Source: Xylophilus rhododendri
GTDB lineage: Bacteria; Pseudomonadota; Gammaproteobacteria; Burkholderiales; Burkholderiaceae_C
Length of the DNA: 64,000 nt
Reading direction: 5' to 3'
Assembly: GCF_009906855.1 (NCBI RefSeq)
Contig: NZ_CP047650.1
Span: 992,001 to 1,056,000 of the forward strand
The notes beneath the pieces were generated by a model. The model was not told the DNA's origin. It saw nothing but the letters and a program-made list of their open reading frames with translations, and did no database searches. Each line of letters begins with the position of its first letter. Position 1 is the stretch's first letter. This document shows, piece after piece, positions 1 to 8,817 of the stretch. A program made the position numbers and the translations under genes.

Positions 1-685
1 TGGCGCGGCCCTCGCGGGCGGTGACGAACAGGTCCTCGGTCTGCCGGCCGGCCAGCAGCTCGGGCCGCGACTGGGCCAGGTAGCGGGTCAGCCATTCACG
101 CGCCACCTGGCCGAAGGGCACCAGGCGCTCCTTGGCGCCCTTGCCGGTGACCCGCAGCACGCCATCGTTCATCGACAGCTGGAACATGCGCAGGCCGATC
201 AGCTCGCTCACCCGCAGGCCGCTGGCATAGATCAGCTCCAGCATGGCCTTGTCGCGCAGGCCCAGCGCGGTGGAGACATCCGGCGCGTTCAGCAGTGCAT
301 CGACCTGCGCCTCCGACAGCGTGGCCGGCGTGCGCATCGGCGGCTTGGCCGGCAGCAGGCGCAAGGTGGGGTCTCGCTGCACCGCGCCCTCGCGGATCGC
401 CCAGTGGAAATAGCGCCGCAACACGGTGAGCCGCCGGTTGGCGGTGCTGGGCTTGCTGGTGCTGAACTGCGCGGCCATGTAGGCCTGCAGATGGTGTTCG
501 GCGGTGGCATCGATGGCGGTGCCAGGCATGGCCTGGGCCAGCCAGCCGGCGTAGCCCGCGAGGTCGCGTCGGTAGGCGGCCAGGGTGTTGGAGGAAAGGC
601 CGTCCTCCAGCCAGATCGCATCGACGAAGGCATCGATGCGGGGCTGGCTTTCCGTGGCGGAGGCGGCGGGGTTCGGGCGTTCCAT
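1..685 (-). CDS. xerD: Tyrosine recombinase XerD, C-terminus beyond the window edge
   Basis: Site-specific tyrosine recombinase that with XerC resolves chromosome dimers at dif. The 228 visible codons begin MERPNPAAS. An N-terminal SAM-like DNA-binding domain follows (residues about 15-105, with SSNTLAAYRRDL and NRRLTVLRRYFHWA). The start of the catalytic domain contains GLRDKAMLELIYASGLRVSE, whose Arg is the first catalytic arginine, and then the Lys-bearing GKGAKERLVPFG. The HxxR and Tyr motifs lie beyond base 1. XerD fits better than XerC because of the LRVSELIGLR context, but this was not tested. The gene follows the TctC-like receptor gene on the same strand with a gap of 22 bases. Confidence 0.9.
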   Translation of the reverse strand, partial: MERPNPAASATESQPRIDAFVDAIWLEDGLSSNTLAAYRRDLAGYAGWLAQAMPGTAIDATAEHHLQAYMAAQFSTSKPSTANRRLTVLRRYFHWAIREGAVQRDPTLRLLPAKPPMRTPATLSEAQVDALLNAPDVSTALGLRDKAMLELIYASGLRVSELIGLRMFQLSMNDGVLRVTGKGAKERLVPFGQVAREWLTRYLAQSRPELLAGRQTEDLFVTAREGRA

Positions 686-707
686 GGCGCCCGAACTTAG
701 CAAATCT

Positions 708-1682
708 CTATTCCAGCACCAGCTTCTGCTGCTGGACCACCTTCTTGTAGACCTCGAACTCGGCCTTGATCTCGGCGGCGAACTGCTCGGGCGTGTTGCC
801 CAGGACCAGGGAGCCGGTGTCCTCGATGCGTTTGCGCACGGCCGGGTCTTCCAGCACCTTCTTCACGCCGGCGTTGATCTTGTCGACGATCTCGCGCGGC
901 ATGTTCTTGGGGCCCAGGATGCCGTAGTAGGCCAGGCGGTTGACCGGCTCCAGACCGACTTCCTTGAAGGTCGGCACGTTGGGCAGCGCGGCCAGGCGCT
1001 GCGGCGCGGCCACGACGATGGGCACCAGCCGGCCTTCCTTCACGAAAGGCAGGGCCGACGGCAGGTTGTCGAAGATCATCGGCACTTGCCCGGCCACCAC
1101 GTCGTTGAGCGCCGGGCCGGCGCCGCGGTAGGGGATGTGGGTGACGAAGGTGCCGGTGAGGCTCTTGTAGAGCTCCATCAGCATGTGGCCGATGCCGCCG
1201 GTGCCCGAGGTGGCGTACGAGTACTTGCCGGGCGACTTCTTCAGCGCCTCGGCGAAGGAGGCGTAGTCCTTGGCCGGGAAGGACGGATGCACCGCGATGA
1301 TGTTGGGCGTGGCCGCGATGTTGATGATGGGCGTGAAGTCGGTGATCGGGTTGTACGGGGTCTTGGGGTTGATCGCCGGGGCCGACGCGGTGCTGGAGAC
1401 GGTCGCCAGGCCCAGGTAATAACCATCGGGCGCGGAGCGCGCGGTGTCCTGCGCGCCGATCACGCCGCCGCCACCGGCCTTGTTCTCCACCAGCACCGGC
1501 TGGCCCAGCACCCGGCTCAGCGGATCGGCGATGACCCGCGCCACGATGTCGGTGGTGCCGCCGGGGGCGAAGGGCACGACCAGGTGGATCGGTTTGTTGG
1601 GCCAGGCGGCTTGCGCCAGGACGTTGCCACTGGCGGCTGCCAGGAATGCGGCGGCCGTTGCGACCAGGGTCCTGCGTTGCAT
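708..1682 (-). CDS. Bug/TctC-family tripartite tricarboxylate transporter receptor
   Basis: Periplasmic solute receptor of 324 aa, the usual size for this family, which is greatly expanded in Burkholderiales. It has an N-terminal signal peptide (MQRRTLVATAAAFLAAAS, probable cleavage after VLA). The Bug-type start of the mature protein follows: WPNKPIHLVVPFAPGGTTD, then PVLVENKAGGGG near residue 70. IPYRGAGPALNDVVAGQV near residue 190 is the second ligand-loop signature. No TctA/TctB membrane genes are adjacent, so it is probably an orphan receptor, as is common in this family. The ligand, likely a carboxylate or an aromatic acid, cannot be read from the sequence. Confidence 0.9.
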   Translation of the reverse strand: MQRRTLVATAAAFLAAASGNVLAQAAWPNKPIHLVVPFAPGGTTDIVARVIADPLSRVLGQPVLVENKAGGGGVIGAQDTARSAPDGYYLGLATVSSTASAPAINPKTPYNPITDFTPIINIAATPNIIAVHPSFPAKDYASFAEALKKSPGKYSYATSGTGGIGHMLMELYKSLTGTFVTHIPYRGAGPALNDVVAGQVPMIFDNLPSALPFVKEGRLVPIVVAAPQRLAALPNVPTFKEVGLEPVNRLAYYGILGPKNMPREIVDKINAGVKKVLEDPAVRKRIEDTGSLVLGNTPEQFAAEIKAEFEVYKKVVQQQKLVLE

Positions 1683-1807
1683 GGATGTCTCCTCCGTATG
1701 TGAATCGATGGCACATGCTAAACGCGATCCCGGCCCTGGACGGGAGTCTCACAGCACTCACTCACCTGGGGGAAACCCGGACCGGACCCGCTGCTATCCT
1801 GCCCCGC

Positions 1808-2719
1808 GTGAATTACGCGCAACTGCTTTTCCCCGACTTCTCGCTCATCCTCTGCGGCTATCTGCTGTGCCGCTTCACGGCGCTCGACCGGCCGGTCTGG
1901 CAGCAGGCGGAGACCCTGGTCTATTACTTCCTCTTCCCGGTGCTGCTGTTCCAGTCGATCGCCAAGGCGCCGCTGGAGCTGCGCGCCGCCTCCAGCATGG
2001 TGGCGGCCGGCGTGCTGACCGGGCTGGTCGGCATAGGACTGGCCTATGCGGTGCCGCACTTGCCCTGGCTGCGCAACCGGGTGGACCGGCGCGACGCCGC
2101 GGCCAGCGCGCAGGTCGCCTTCCGCTTCAACTCCTACATCGCCCTGGCGCTGGCCGAACGGCTGGCCGGGCCGGCCGGCGGCCAGGCGATCGCGGTGTTG
2201 ATCGGCGTGGGCGTGCCCATCTACAACGTGGCCGCCGTCTGGCCCATGGCGCGCCATGGCGGCCACAAGGTGCTGGGCTCGCTGCTGCGCAATCCGCTGA
2301 TCGTGGGCACCTGCGCGGCCCTGGCCTTCAACCTGGCGGGGCTGACGATTCCCGACCTGCTGGCGCCGGCCGTCTCGCGCATCGGCGCGGCGGCGCTGGC
2401 CCTGGGACTGCTGTGCGCCGGGGCGGGCATGCAGTTCTCCGCGATGAGCGGCGGGCTGACCCTGGGCGCCTGCATGCTGCTGATCCGGCATCTGGTCTCG
2501 CCCATCGCGGCGCTGGGTTTTTCCAAGCTGTTCCACCTGGGCCATACGCAGGCCACGGTGCTGCTGATGTTCGCCGCCCTGCCCACCGCGTCGAGCTGCT
2601 ATGTGCTGGCGGCGCGCATGGGCTACAACGGGCCTTACGTCGCCGGGCTGGTCACCCTGTCCACGGTGGCGGGCGTGGTCAGCCTGCCTTTCGCGTTGTC
2701 ACTGCTGCGCTGGCTCTGA
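1808..2719 (+). CDS. AEC (auxin efflux carrier) family permease
   Basis: Integral membrane transporter of 303 aa with about ten hydrophobic segments in two halves. The first half runs to roughly residue 130 and the second starts at LVGTCAALAFNLAGL. This is the layout of bacterial AEC/malonate-transporter proteins. The reading frame is open from 1646, but the GTG at 1808 (VNYAQLLFPDFS) gives the normal AEC N-terminus, which starts almost directly with the first membrane helix, so I prefer it. It is transcribed away from the TctC-like gene, with about 125 bases between the starts. Its last 21 bases overlap the 3' end of queG, which converges on it. Substrate unknown; organic acids are the usual cargo. 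Confidence 0.85.
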   Translation: MNYAQLLFPDFSLILCGYLLCRFTALDRPVWQQAETLVYYFLFPVLLFQSIAKAPLELRAASSMVAAGVLTGLVGIGLAYAVPHLPWLRNRVDRRDAAASAQVAFRFNSYIALALAERLAGPAGGQAIAVLIGVGVPIYNVAAVWPMARHGGHKVLGSLLRNPLIVGTCAALAFNLAGLTIPDLLAPAVSRIGAAALALGLLCAGAGMQFSAMSGGLTLGACMLLIRHLVSPIAALGFSKLFHLGHTQATVLLMFAALPTASSCYVLAARMGYNGPYVAGLVTLSTVAGVVSLPFALSLLRWL

Positions 2720-3796
2720 GGCCTGGGCCAGCGCCCAGGCGACATGTTCGCGGACCACCTCGTCGGCATGCCCGGACTGCGCCTGCAGCGCGGCCAGCAG
2801 CGGCGCCCGTGCGGCCTCGTCCGGCGCCGCGCGCAAGGCATTGCCCAGGCCGACCGCCAGATTGCGCAGCCAGCGGGCATGGCCGATGCGGCGGATCGGC
2901 CCGCCTTCGGTGCGGCGCAGGAACTCCGCCTCGCTCCAGCCGATCAGCGCGGCCAGCGGCTCGCCCTGCAGGCCAGGGCGGGCATCGAAGTCGGCCAAGG
3001 TGGATGGCCTGGCGTACTTGTTCCACGGACAGCTGACCTGGCAGTCGTCGCAGCCGTAGATGCGGTTGCCGATCAGCGGGCGCAGCTCCAGCGGGATCGG
3101 ACCGGCATGCTCGATCGTGAGGTAGGAGATGCAGCGCCGCGCATCCAGCCGCCCCGGCGCCAGGATGGCCTGGGTGGGGCAGACCGTGATGCAGGCCTGG
3201 CAGCTGCCGCAATGCGCGCTCACCGGCTCGGTGGGCGGCAGGGCCAGGTCGAGATAGATCTCGCCCAGGAAGAACATCGAGCCCCCAGCCCGGTCCAGCA
3301 CCAGCGTGTGTTTGCCGCGCCAGCCCTGGCCGCTGCGGGCGGCGAGTTCGGCTTCCAGCACAGGTGCGGAGTCGGTGAACACCCGGTGGCCGAGCGGGCC
3401 GACCTCCTCCGCGATGCGTTCGGCCAGCCTCTGCAGCCGGCTGCGCAGCACCTTGTGATAGTCCCGGCCGCGGGCGTAGACGGAGACGATGGCCTCGCCG
3501 GGCCGGTGCAGCCGGGCGGTCTCGCGCGCCTGCCAGTCGGGCGGGGTGTCGCGCGGCAGGTAGTCCATGCGCGCCGTCAGCACGCTGACCGTGCCCGGCA
3601 CCAGCTCGGCCGGCCGGGCCCGGCGCAGGCCGTGGGCCGCCATGTAATGCATCTCGCCATGGAACCCTTGGGCCAGCCAGGCGATCAACCCTGCTTCGGC
3701 GGAAGACAGATCCACACCGGTCACGCCGATTTGGGAGAATCCCATCTCGCGTGCCCACTCCTGAATCCGAGAGACGAGTTGACTGCTGCTGATCAC
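2699..3796 (-). CDS. queG: Epoxyqueuosine reductase QueG
   Basis: Cobalamin- and Fe-S-dependent enzyme that reduces epoxyqueuosine to queuosine at the tRNA wobble position. It has 365 aa (E. coli protein about 379). The N-terminal domain carries GFSQIGVTGVD and an ARGRDYHKVLRSRL motif near residue 112. The two 4Fe-4S clusters are visible as CGSCQACITVCPTQAI (about residue 190) and CDDCQVSCPWNKYA (about residue 238). A C-terminal HEAT-like helical part ends in EVVREHVAWAL. The start is a GTG at 3796 (VISSSQLVSRI), because no in-frame ATG precedes conserved sequence. The start overlaps the probable start of tsaE on the other strand. Confidence 0.93.
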   Translation of the reverse strand: MISSSQLVSRIQEWAREMGFSQIGVTGVDLSSAEAGLIAWLAQGFHGEMHYMAAHGLRRARPAELVPGTVSVLTARMDYLPRDTPPDWQARETARLHRPGEAIVSVYARGRDYHKVLRSRLQRLAERIAEEVGPLGHRVFTDSAPVLEAELAARSGQGWRGKHTLVLDRAGGSMFFLGEIYLDLALPPTEPVSAHCGSCQACITVCPTQAILAPGRLDARRCISYLTIEHAGPIPLELRPLIGNRIYGCDDCQVSCPWNKYARPSTLADFDARPGLQGEPLAALIGWSEAEFLRRTEGGPIRRIGHARWLRNLAVGLGNALRAAPDEAARAPLLAALQAQSGHADEVVREHVAWALAQASEPAQQ

Positions 3797-4315
3797 CCCG
3801 GAATTGTAGGAACCCCCTCGCCCCCCAGCCTGACGCTGGCCTGGGCCGATGAAGACGCCACCCAGGCTTTCGCGCTGCGGCTGGCCGGCGCGGCCGAACT
3901 GCGCCATGCCTTCATCGCGCTGCACGGCGATCTGGGTGCCGGCAAGACCACCTTCGTGCGCCACCTGCTGCGGGCGCTGGGCATCGAGGGCCGCATCAAG
4001 AGCCCGACCTATGCGGTGGTCGAACCGCACCAGGTGTCCGGACCGGACGGCGCCTGGCCGGTCTCGCATTTCGACTTCTACCGCTTCGACGACCCGCGCG
4101 AATGGGAAGACGCCGGCTTTCGCGACATCTTCGCCGCCGAGGGCCTGAAGCTCGCCGAATGGCCCGAGAAGGCCGCGGGCGTGCTGCCGGTGCCGGACCT
4201 GGACATCGCCCTGACCAGCCAAGCCGACGAAACCCGCAGCGTCACCCTGACCGCCAACACCCGCCTCGGCGAGGCGCTGCTGCGCCATGCCGAGGCCGCC
4301 AGAACATCCGAATGA
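3779..4315 (+). CDS. tsaE: tRNA threonylcarbamoyladenosine biosynthesis ATPase TsaE
   Basis: ATPase that works with TsaB and TsaD to make t6A37 on ANN-decoding tRNAs. The Walker A is GDLGAGKTTFVRHLLRALG. The family motifs KSPTYAVVEPH, HFDFYRFDDPREWEDAGFRD and LAEWPEKAAGVLP follow in order. There is no ATG in a sensible place. The in-frame TTG at 3779 is the last common start codon before the conserved region; ATT at 3803 is a rarer option. This makes a protein of about 178 aa with 15-20 residues more than E. coli TsaE at the N-terminus. It is divergent from queG with overlapping starts and is joined to amiC by an ATGA overlap, so the two are probably translationally coupled. Confidence 0.88.
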   Translation: MTAADHPGIVGTPSPPSLTLAWADEDATQAFALRLAGAAELRHAFIALHGDLGAGKTTFVRHLLRALGIEGRIKSPTYAVVEPHQVSGPDGAWPVSHFDFYRFDDPREWEDAGFRDIFAAEGLKLAEWPEKAAGVLPVPDLDIALTSQADETRSVTLTANTRLGEALLRHAEAARTSE

Positions 4316-5757
4316 AGCGTTTCCGACCCACCCGCGCCGCCGCCCCGGGCGCCCTCACCCGCCGCGGCGCCCTGCGCGCCGGCACCGTGCTGCTGATGCT
4401 GGGCGGCGCGCAGATCGCGCGCGGCGCCGGCATCCTGGCGGTGCGGGTCTGGCCCGCGGCCGAATACACCCGCGTCACCATCGAATCCGACAGCGCGCTG
4501 GAGACCAAGCAAATCTTCGTGTCCTCGCCGCCGCGCCTGGCGGTGGACATCGAGGGCATCGAACTCGACCCCGCCCTGCGCGAGCTGGTGTCCAAGGTCA
4601 AGAGCGACGACCCCTTCATCGCCGGTGTGCGGGTCGGCCAGAATGCGCCCAATGTGGTGCGCCTGGTGCTGGACCTGAAGCAGGCCGCGCGGCCGCAGGT
4701 GTTCACCCTGCCGCCGATCGCCGCCTACCGCCACCGGCTGGTGCTGGACCTCTATCCGGCCGAAGCGCTGGACCCGCTGGAAGACCTGATCGCCGGTCGC
4801 CTGCGCGATGCCCAGCGCGTGGCGCCGGCCGGCGCCCCGCCGGTGGCCGCCGATCCGCTGGGCGAGCTCATCGCAAAACAGAGCGACAAACCCGCGCCCA
4901 CCACGCCCAACAACACCAGCCCCGGCCAGCGCCCGGCACTGCCCCTGCCGCCGATGCCGGCCGCCCTGGCCGCGGCCCCGCCGCCGGCCCCGCTGGTGCC
5001 CGGCGCGCCGCTGCCCAGCAGCACCCGCACCGACCGCATCATCATCGTGGCCATCGACCCCGGCCACGGTGGCGAGGACCCCGGCGCCACCGGCCCCTCC
5101 GGCACGCACGAGAAGGACATCGTGCTGCGCATCGCCCACCTGCTGCGCGACCGCATCAACGCCAGCAGCGTCGGCGGCAATCCGATGCGCGCCTTCCTCA
5201 CCCGCGACGCCGACTTCTTCGTGCCCCTGGGCCAGCGGGTGGAGAAGGCCCGCCGGGTGCAGGCCGACCTCTTCGTCAGCATCCACGCCGATGCCTTCAC
5301 CACCCCGGCCGCCCAGGGCGCCAGCGTGTTCGCGCTGAGCCAGGGCGGCGCCTCCAGTTCCGCCGCGCGCTGGCTGGCCAACAAGGAAAACTCCTCCGAC
5401 CTGGTCGGCGGGCTCAACGTGGGCAGCAAGGATGTGCACGTGGCCCGCGCCATGCTCGACATGAGCACCACCGCGCAGATCAACGACAGCCTGAAGCTCG
5501 GCAGCGCCCTGCTGCGCCAGATCGGCGGCCTGGGCGGCAAGCTGCACAAGGGCAGCGTGGAGCAGGCCGGCTTCGCGGTGCTGAAGGCGCCGGACATCCC
5601 CAGCGTGCTGGTGGAGACCGCCTTCATCAGCAATCCGGAAGAAGAGGAACGCCTGCGCGACCCGGCCTACCAGGTGCGCATGGCCGATGCCCTGCTCAAG
5701 GGCATACAGGGCTATTTCGCGCGCAACCCGCCACTGGCGCGCAGCCGCACGCTCTGA
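4312..5757 (+). CDS. amiC: N-acetylmuramoyl-L-alanine amidase AmiC-type (AMIN + Amidase_3)
   Basis: Periplasmic zinc amidase that cleaves septal peptidoglycan during daughter-cell separation. It has 481 aa. The N-terminus carries a twin-arginine signal (TRRGALRAGTVLLML) and an AMIN domain at residues about 40-145 (VRVWPAAEYTRVTIESD). A Pro/Ala-rich linker at about 175-240 joins it to the catalytic domain. That domain has IDPGHGGEDPGATGPSGTHEKD (Zn-binding His and Glu), SIHADAF (second His) and VLVETAFISNPEEE (catalytic Glu). The start ATG overlaps the tsaE stop. Tat export and AMIN targeting match AmiC rather than AmiB. Confidence 0.93.
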   Translation: MKRFRPTRAAAPGALTRRGALRAGTVLLMLGGAQIARGAGILAVRVWPAAEYTRVTIESDSALETKQIFVSSPPRLAVDIEGIELDPALRELVSKVKSDDPFIAGVRVGQNAPNVVRLVLDLKQAARPQVFTLPPIAAYRHRLVLDLYPAEALDPLEDLIAGRLRDAQRVAPAGAPPVAADPLGELIAKQSDKPAPTTPNNTSPGQRPALPLPPMPAALAAAPPPAPLVPGAPLPSSTRTDRIIIVAIDPGHGGEDPGATGPSGTHEKDIVLRIAHLLRDRINASSVGGNPMRAFLTRDADFFVPLGQRVEKARRVQADLFVSIHADAFTTPAAQGASVFALSQGGASSSAARWLANKENSSDLVGGLNVGSKDVHVARAMLDMSTTAQINDSLKLGSALLRQIGGLGGKLHKGSVEQAGFAVLKAPDIPSVLVETAFISNPEEEERLRDPAYQVRMADALLKGIQGYFARNPPLARSRTL

Positions 5758-5910
5758 CCGCGCCACGGGCTAAATCCCGGGGTGCGCTGGCCTCGCCAGA
5801 CGACAGGCGCGGCCGTCATGCGCCTACAGGCGGGCGTGATTCACCTTCATAAAGTGGCGACACAGGTTTTCAAGAAGCCTGACTTCGAAACAAACCAAAA
5901 GGTGAACCCA

Positions 5911-6129
5911 ATGAAGAAGACGAACATCCTCCTCGCCGCCGCAGCAGCCGCCATCGTCAGCCTGAGCGGCTGTGCCGGCGGTGGCCCGACCAACGCACAG
6001 GTCGGCACCGGCGTCGGCGCCGTGGCTGGCGGCGTGGCCGGCAACGCGCTCTTCGGCAGCACGCTGGGCACCGTCGGCGGCGCCGCGGCCGGCGCACTGG
6101 TCGGCAACGAAGTCGGCAAGCGCCGCTAA
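5911..6129 (+). CDS. Small glycine-zipper outer-membrane lipoprotein
   Basis: A 72-aa lipoprotein. Its signal peptide (MKKTNILLAAAAAAIVSLSG) ends in the lipobox LSGC with Cys at about residue 21. The mature part is almost wholly a Gly/Ala-rich glycine zipper (GTGVGAVAGGVAGNALFG, then a second copy ending GALVGNEVG). It resembles the OsmB/SlyB/17-kDa antigen group, whose members are typically induced by envelope or osmotic stress. The ATG at 5911 follows AAGGTGA with suitable spacing; the frame is open further upstream but lacks a signal peptide there. The sequence CGCCTACAGGCG about 85 bases upstream resembles a motif seen before csbD. Confidence 0.85.
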   Translation: MKKTNILLAAAAAAIVSLSGCAGGGPTNAQVGTGVGAVAGGVAGNALFGSTLGTVGGAAAGALVGNEVGKRR

Positions 6130-6132
6130 CCC

Positions 6133-6777
6133 TCAGACGGCCTTCTGGCGCCCCGAGCGCCAGGCGCCGTAGATCGCCAAGGCGCTGGGCACCAGGATCA
6201 GCGCCCAGATGATCTTTTCCAGGTTGGACTTGACCCACTCGAGGTTGCCGAAGAAGTAACCCGCCAGGCTCAGGCCCACCACCCAGACAATCGCGCCCGC
6301 CACGTTGAAAAGCGTGAAGCGGGCGCGGTTCATTTCGGCCACGCCCGCCACGAAGGGCGCGAAGGTGCGGATGAAGGGCATGAAGCGCGCCGCGATCACC
6401 GCCACGCCGCCGTACTTCTCGTAGAAGGCATGGGCCTGGTCGAAGGCCTTGCGGTTGAAGAAGCGTGAATCCTCCCAGCCGAAGACCTTGGGGCCCAGCT
6501 TGCGGCCGATCATGTAGTTGCACTGGTCGCCCAGCACCGCGGCCACCAGCAGCACCGGCATGGCGATCTTCAGGTCCAGCAGGCCCGAGCCCGAGAGCGC
6601 GCCCACGATGAAGAGCAGCGAATCGCCGGGCAGGAAAGGCATGACCACAACGCCCGTCTCCACGAAGACGATGACGAACAAAAGCGCGTAGATCCAGGCG
6701 CCATAGGCGGCCACGAAGGCTTCCAGATGCTTGTCGACGTGGAGGATGAAATCCAGAAGGGTATGGAGAAATTCCAC
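6133..6777 (-). CDS. DedA family membrane protein
   Basis: Integral inner-membrane protein of 214 aa of the DedA (SNARE-associated/VTT) family, which is linked to undecaprenyl-phosphate or other lipid scrambling and to membrane homeostasis. It shows the family signatures ETGVVVMPFLPGDSLLF (about residue 40) with the acidic E/D residues, GRKLGPKVFGWEDSRFFN, and the R-containing FMPFIRTFAPFVAGVAEMNR (about residue 130). A C-terminal helix ends in GRQKAV. It is convergent with the small lipoprotein gene (3 bases apart) and divergent from mutL. Confidence 0.93.
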   Translation of the reverse strand: MEFLHTLLDFILHVDKHLEAFVAAYGAWIYALLFVIVFVETGVVVMPFLPGDSLLFIVGALSGSGLLDLKIAMPVLLVAAVLGDQCNYMIGRKLGPKVFGWEDSRFFNRKAFDQAHAFYEKYGGVAVIAARFMPFIRTFAPFVAGVAEMNRARFTLFNVAGAIVWVVGLSLAGYFFGNLEWVKSNLEKIIWALILVPSALAIYGAWRSGRQKAV

Positions 6778-6837
6778 GGCGTAGGGGCTCCCTGTGTTGT
6801 TGGTCCGCCGACTCTAGCCGACTCCTACAATTCGCCG

Positions 6838-8700
6838 ATGACCGTGATTGCCGACCGCCGACCCATCCGTGAACTGCCCGACGAGCTGATCAGCCAGATC
6901 GCGGCCGGCGAGGTGGTGGAGCGGCCCGCCTCGGTGGTGCGCGAGCTGGTCGACAACGCCCTGGACGCCGGGGCCGCCCAGATCACCGTGCGCCTGCTGG
7001 CCGGCGGCGTGCGGCTGATCGCGGTGGAGGACGACGGCTCCGGCATTCCCGAACCCGAACTGGCCACCGCCCTCAAGCGCCACGCCACCAGCAAGATCGC
7101 CAGCCTCGCCGATCTGGAATCGGTGGGCACCATGGGTTTTCGCGGCGAGGCGCTGGCCGCCATCTCCTCGGTGTCGGAGCTGTCCTTGCTCTCGCGCACC
7201 GCGGCGCAGCCCAACGCCTTTCTGCTCGACGGCCGCAGCGGCGAACTGCGGCCGGCGGCGCGCGGCGTGGGCACCTCGGTGGAGGTGCGGGAGCTGTTCT
7301 TCGCCACGCCGGCCCGCCGCAAGTTCCTGAAGACCGACGCGACCGAACTGGCCCACTGCATCGAGGCGGTGCGCCGCCATGCCCTGGCCCGGCCGGACGT
7401 GGGTTTCGCGATCTGGCACGAAGGCAAGCTGGTCGAGCAGTGGCGCCGCTGCGAGGGCTCCAGCGCCCAGGCACATGACCGTCGCCTGGCCGACGTGCTG
7501 GGCGAGGACTTCCTGGAGCGCTCGGTGCTGGTCGAACACCGCAGCGGCAACCTCACCGTGCGCGGCCGCGCCGGCGTGCCCGATGCGGCGCGCTCCCGTT
7601 CGGACTGGCAGTACTGCTGGGTCAACGGCCGTTATGTGCGCGACAAGGTGATCGGCCATGCCGCCCGCAGCGCCTACGAGGACGTGCTGCACGGCCAGCG
7701 CCAGCCGGTGTATGCGCTGCATGTGGCGGTGGACCCGGCTCGCATCGATGTGAACGTGCATCCGACCAAGATCGAGGTGCGCTTTCGCGACAGCCGCGAG
7801 GTGCACCAGGCGGTGCGCCATGCGGTGGAGAACGCGCTGGCCGCGCCGCGCGCAGGCGCGACGAACGGTGCCGCTTCGCTGCTGCCCGCGTCCGCGCTCC
7901 CGGCGGAAGACGCTGCTTCCGCCACGGTCATGCCGACGGCCTTCTCCTCGACAGCCGCACCCGCGCCCTACCGTCAGTTCCAGCAGGGACTGGGCCTGGA
8001 GCCCTCCGGCATTCGCGTGGAAGAACTGGGCGCGTTGTGGCAACCCAGCCCGCGGCCGCAAGACGCTCCCGTCGTGGCTCCGGCTCCCGCCACGCCCGCG
8101 CCCCTGCCCGATGGCGACTGGCCCCTGGGCCGCGCCCTGGCCCAGCTGCAGGGCATCTACATCCTGGCCGAGAACACCCAGGGCCTGATCGTGGTCGACA
8201 TGCATGCGGCCCACGAACGCATCGTCTACGAGCGGCTCAAGACCCAGCTCGATGCCGACCGCATCGCCAGCCAGCCGCTGCTGATCCCGGCCACCTTCGC
8301 CGCCACGCCGCAGGAAGTGGCCACGGCCGAAGGCTGCGTCACCGTGCTGGCCACGCTGGGACTGGAGATCACCCCGTTTTCGCCGCGCACCCTGGCGGTG
8401 CGGGCGGTGCCCACCTCGCTCGCGCAGGGCGACGCGGTGGAGCTGGCCCGAAGTGTGCTTGCGGAACTGGGGCAACACGATGCCAGCACCGTGGTCCAGC
8501 GTGCCCGCAATGAATTGCTGGGCACCATGGCCTGCCACGGCGCGGTGCGGGCCAACCGCCGCCTGACGCTCGAAGAGATGAACGCGCTGCTGCGGCAGAT
8601 GGAAACCACCGAGCGTTCGGACCAGTGCAACCACGGCCGGCCCACCTGGCGCCAGCTGACGGTGCGCGAGCTCGACGCCCTGTTCCTGCGCGGCCGCTGA
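6838..8700 (+). CDS. mutL: DNA mismatch repair protein MutL
   Basis: Mismatch repair ATPase of 620 aa that couples MutS to strand incision. The GHKL ATPase domain has IAAGEVVERPASVVRELVDN, NALDAG, DDGSGI and GFRGEAL. The transducer domain has VNGRYVRDK and VNVHPTKIEVRF. An unconserved linker at about residues 335-430 is followed by the C-terminal dimerisation domain. That domain carries DMHAAHERIVYE, a one-residue variant of the DQHA(X)2E(X)4E metal motif, then CHGAVRANRRLT and CNHGRPTW. These endonuclease motifs fit a lineage without MutH. The start ATG at 6838 is chosen because the upstream open frame overlaps the divergent dedA gene. Confidence 0.95.
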   Translation: MTVIADRRPIRELPDELISQIAAGEVVERPASVVRELVDNALDAGAAQITVRLLAGGVRLIAVEDDGSGIPEPELATALKRHATSKIASLADLESVGTMGFRGEALAAISSVSELSLLSRTAAQPNAFLLDGRSGELRPAARGVGTSVEVRELFFATPARRKFLKTDATELAHCIEAVRRHALARPDVGFAIWHEGKLVEQWRRCEGSSAQAHDRRLADVLGEDFLERSVLVEHRSGNLTVRGRAGVPDAARSRSDWQYCWVNGRYVRDKVIGHAARSAYEDVLHGQRQPVYALHVAVDPARIDVNVHPTKIEVRFRDSREVHQAVRHAVENALAAPRAGATNGAASLLPASALPAEDAASATVMPTAFSSTAAPAPYRQFQQGLGLEPSGIRVEELGALWQPSPRPQDAPVVAPAPATPAPLPDGDWPLGRALAQLQGIYILAENTQGLIVVDMHAAHERIVYERLKTQLDADRIASQPLLIPATFAATPQEVATAEGCVTVLATLGLEITPFSPRTLAVRAVPTSLAQGDAVELARSVLAELGQHDASTVVQRARNELLGTMACHGAVRANRRLTLEEMNALLRQMETTERSDQCNHGRPTWRQLTVRELDALFLRGR

Positions 8701-8817
8701 TCGTCCGATCAGAGGGCCGATCCTGTTGCAATTTCGGCGGTGGACCCTGTCCACCGACTGTGTACCTGGACGTTAACCAACGGAACCAATCCTTTTCCAA
8801 CGCGCTCGATCATCCTC

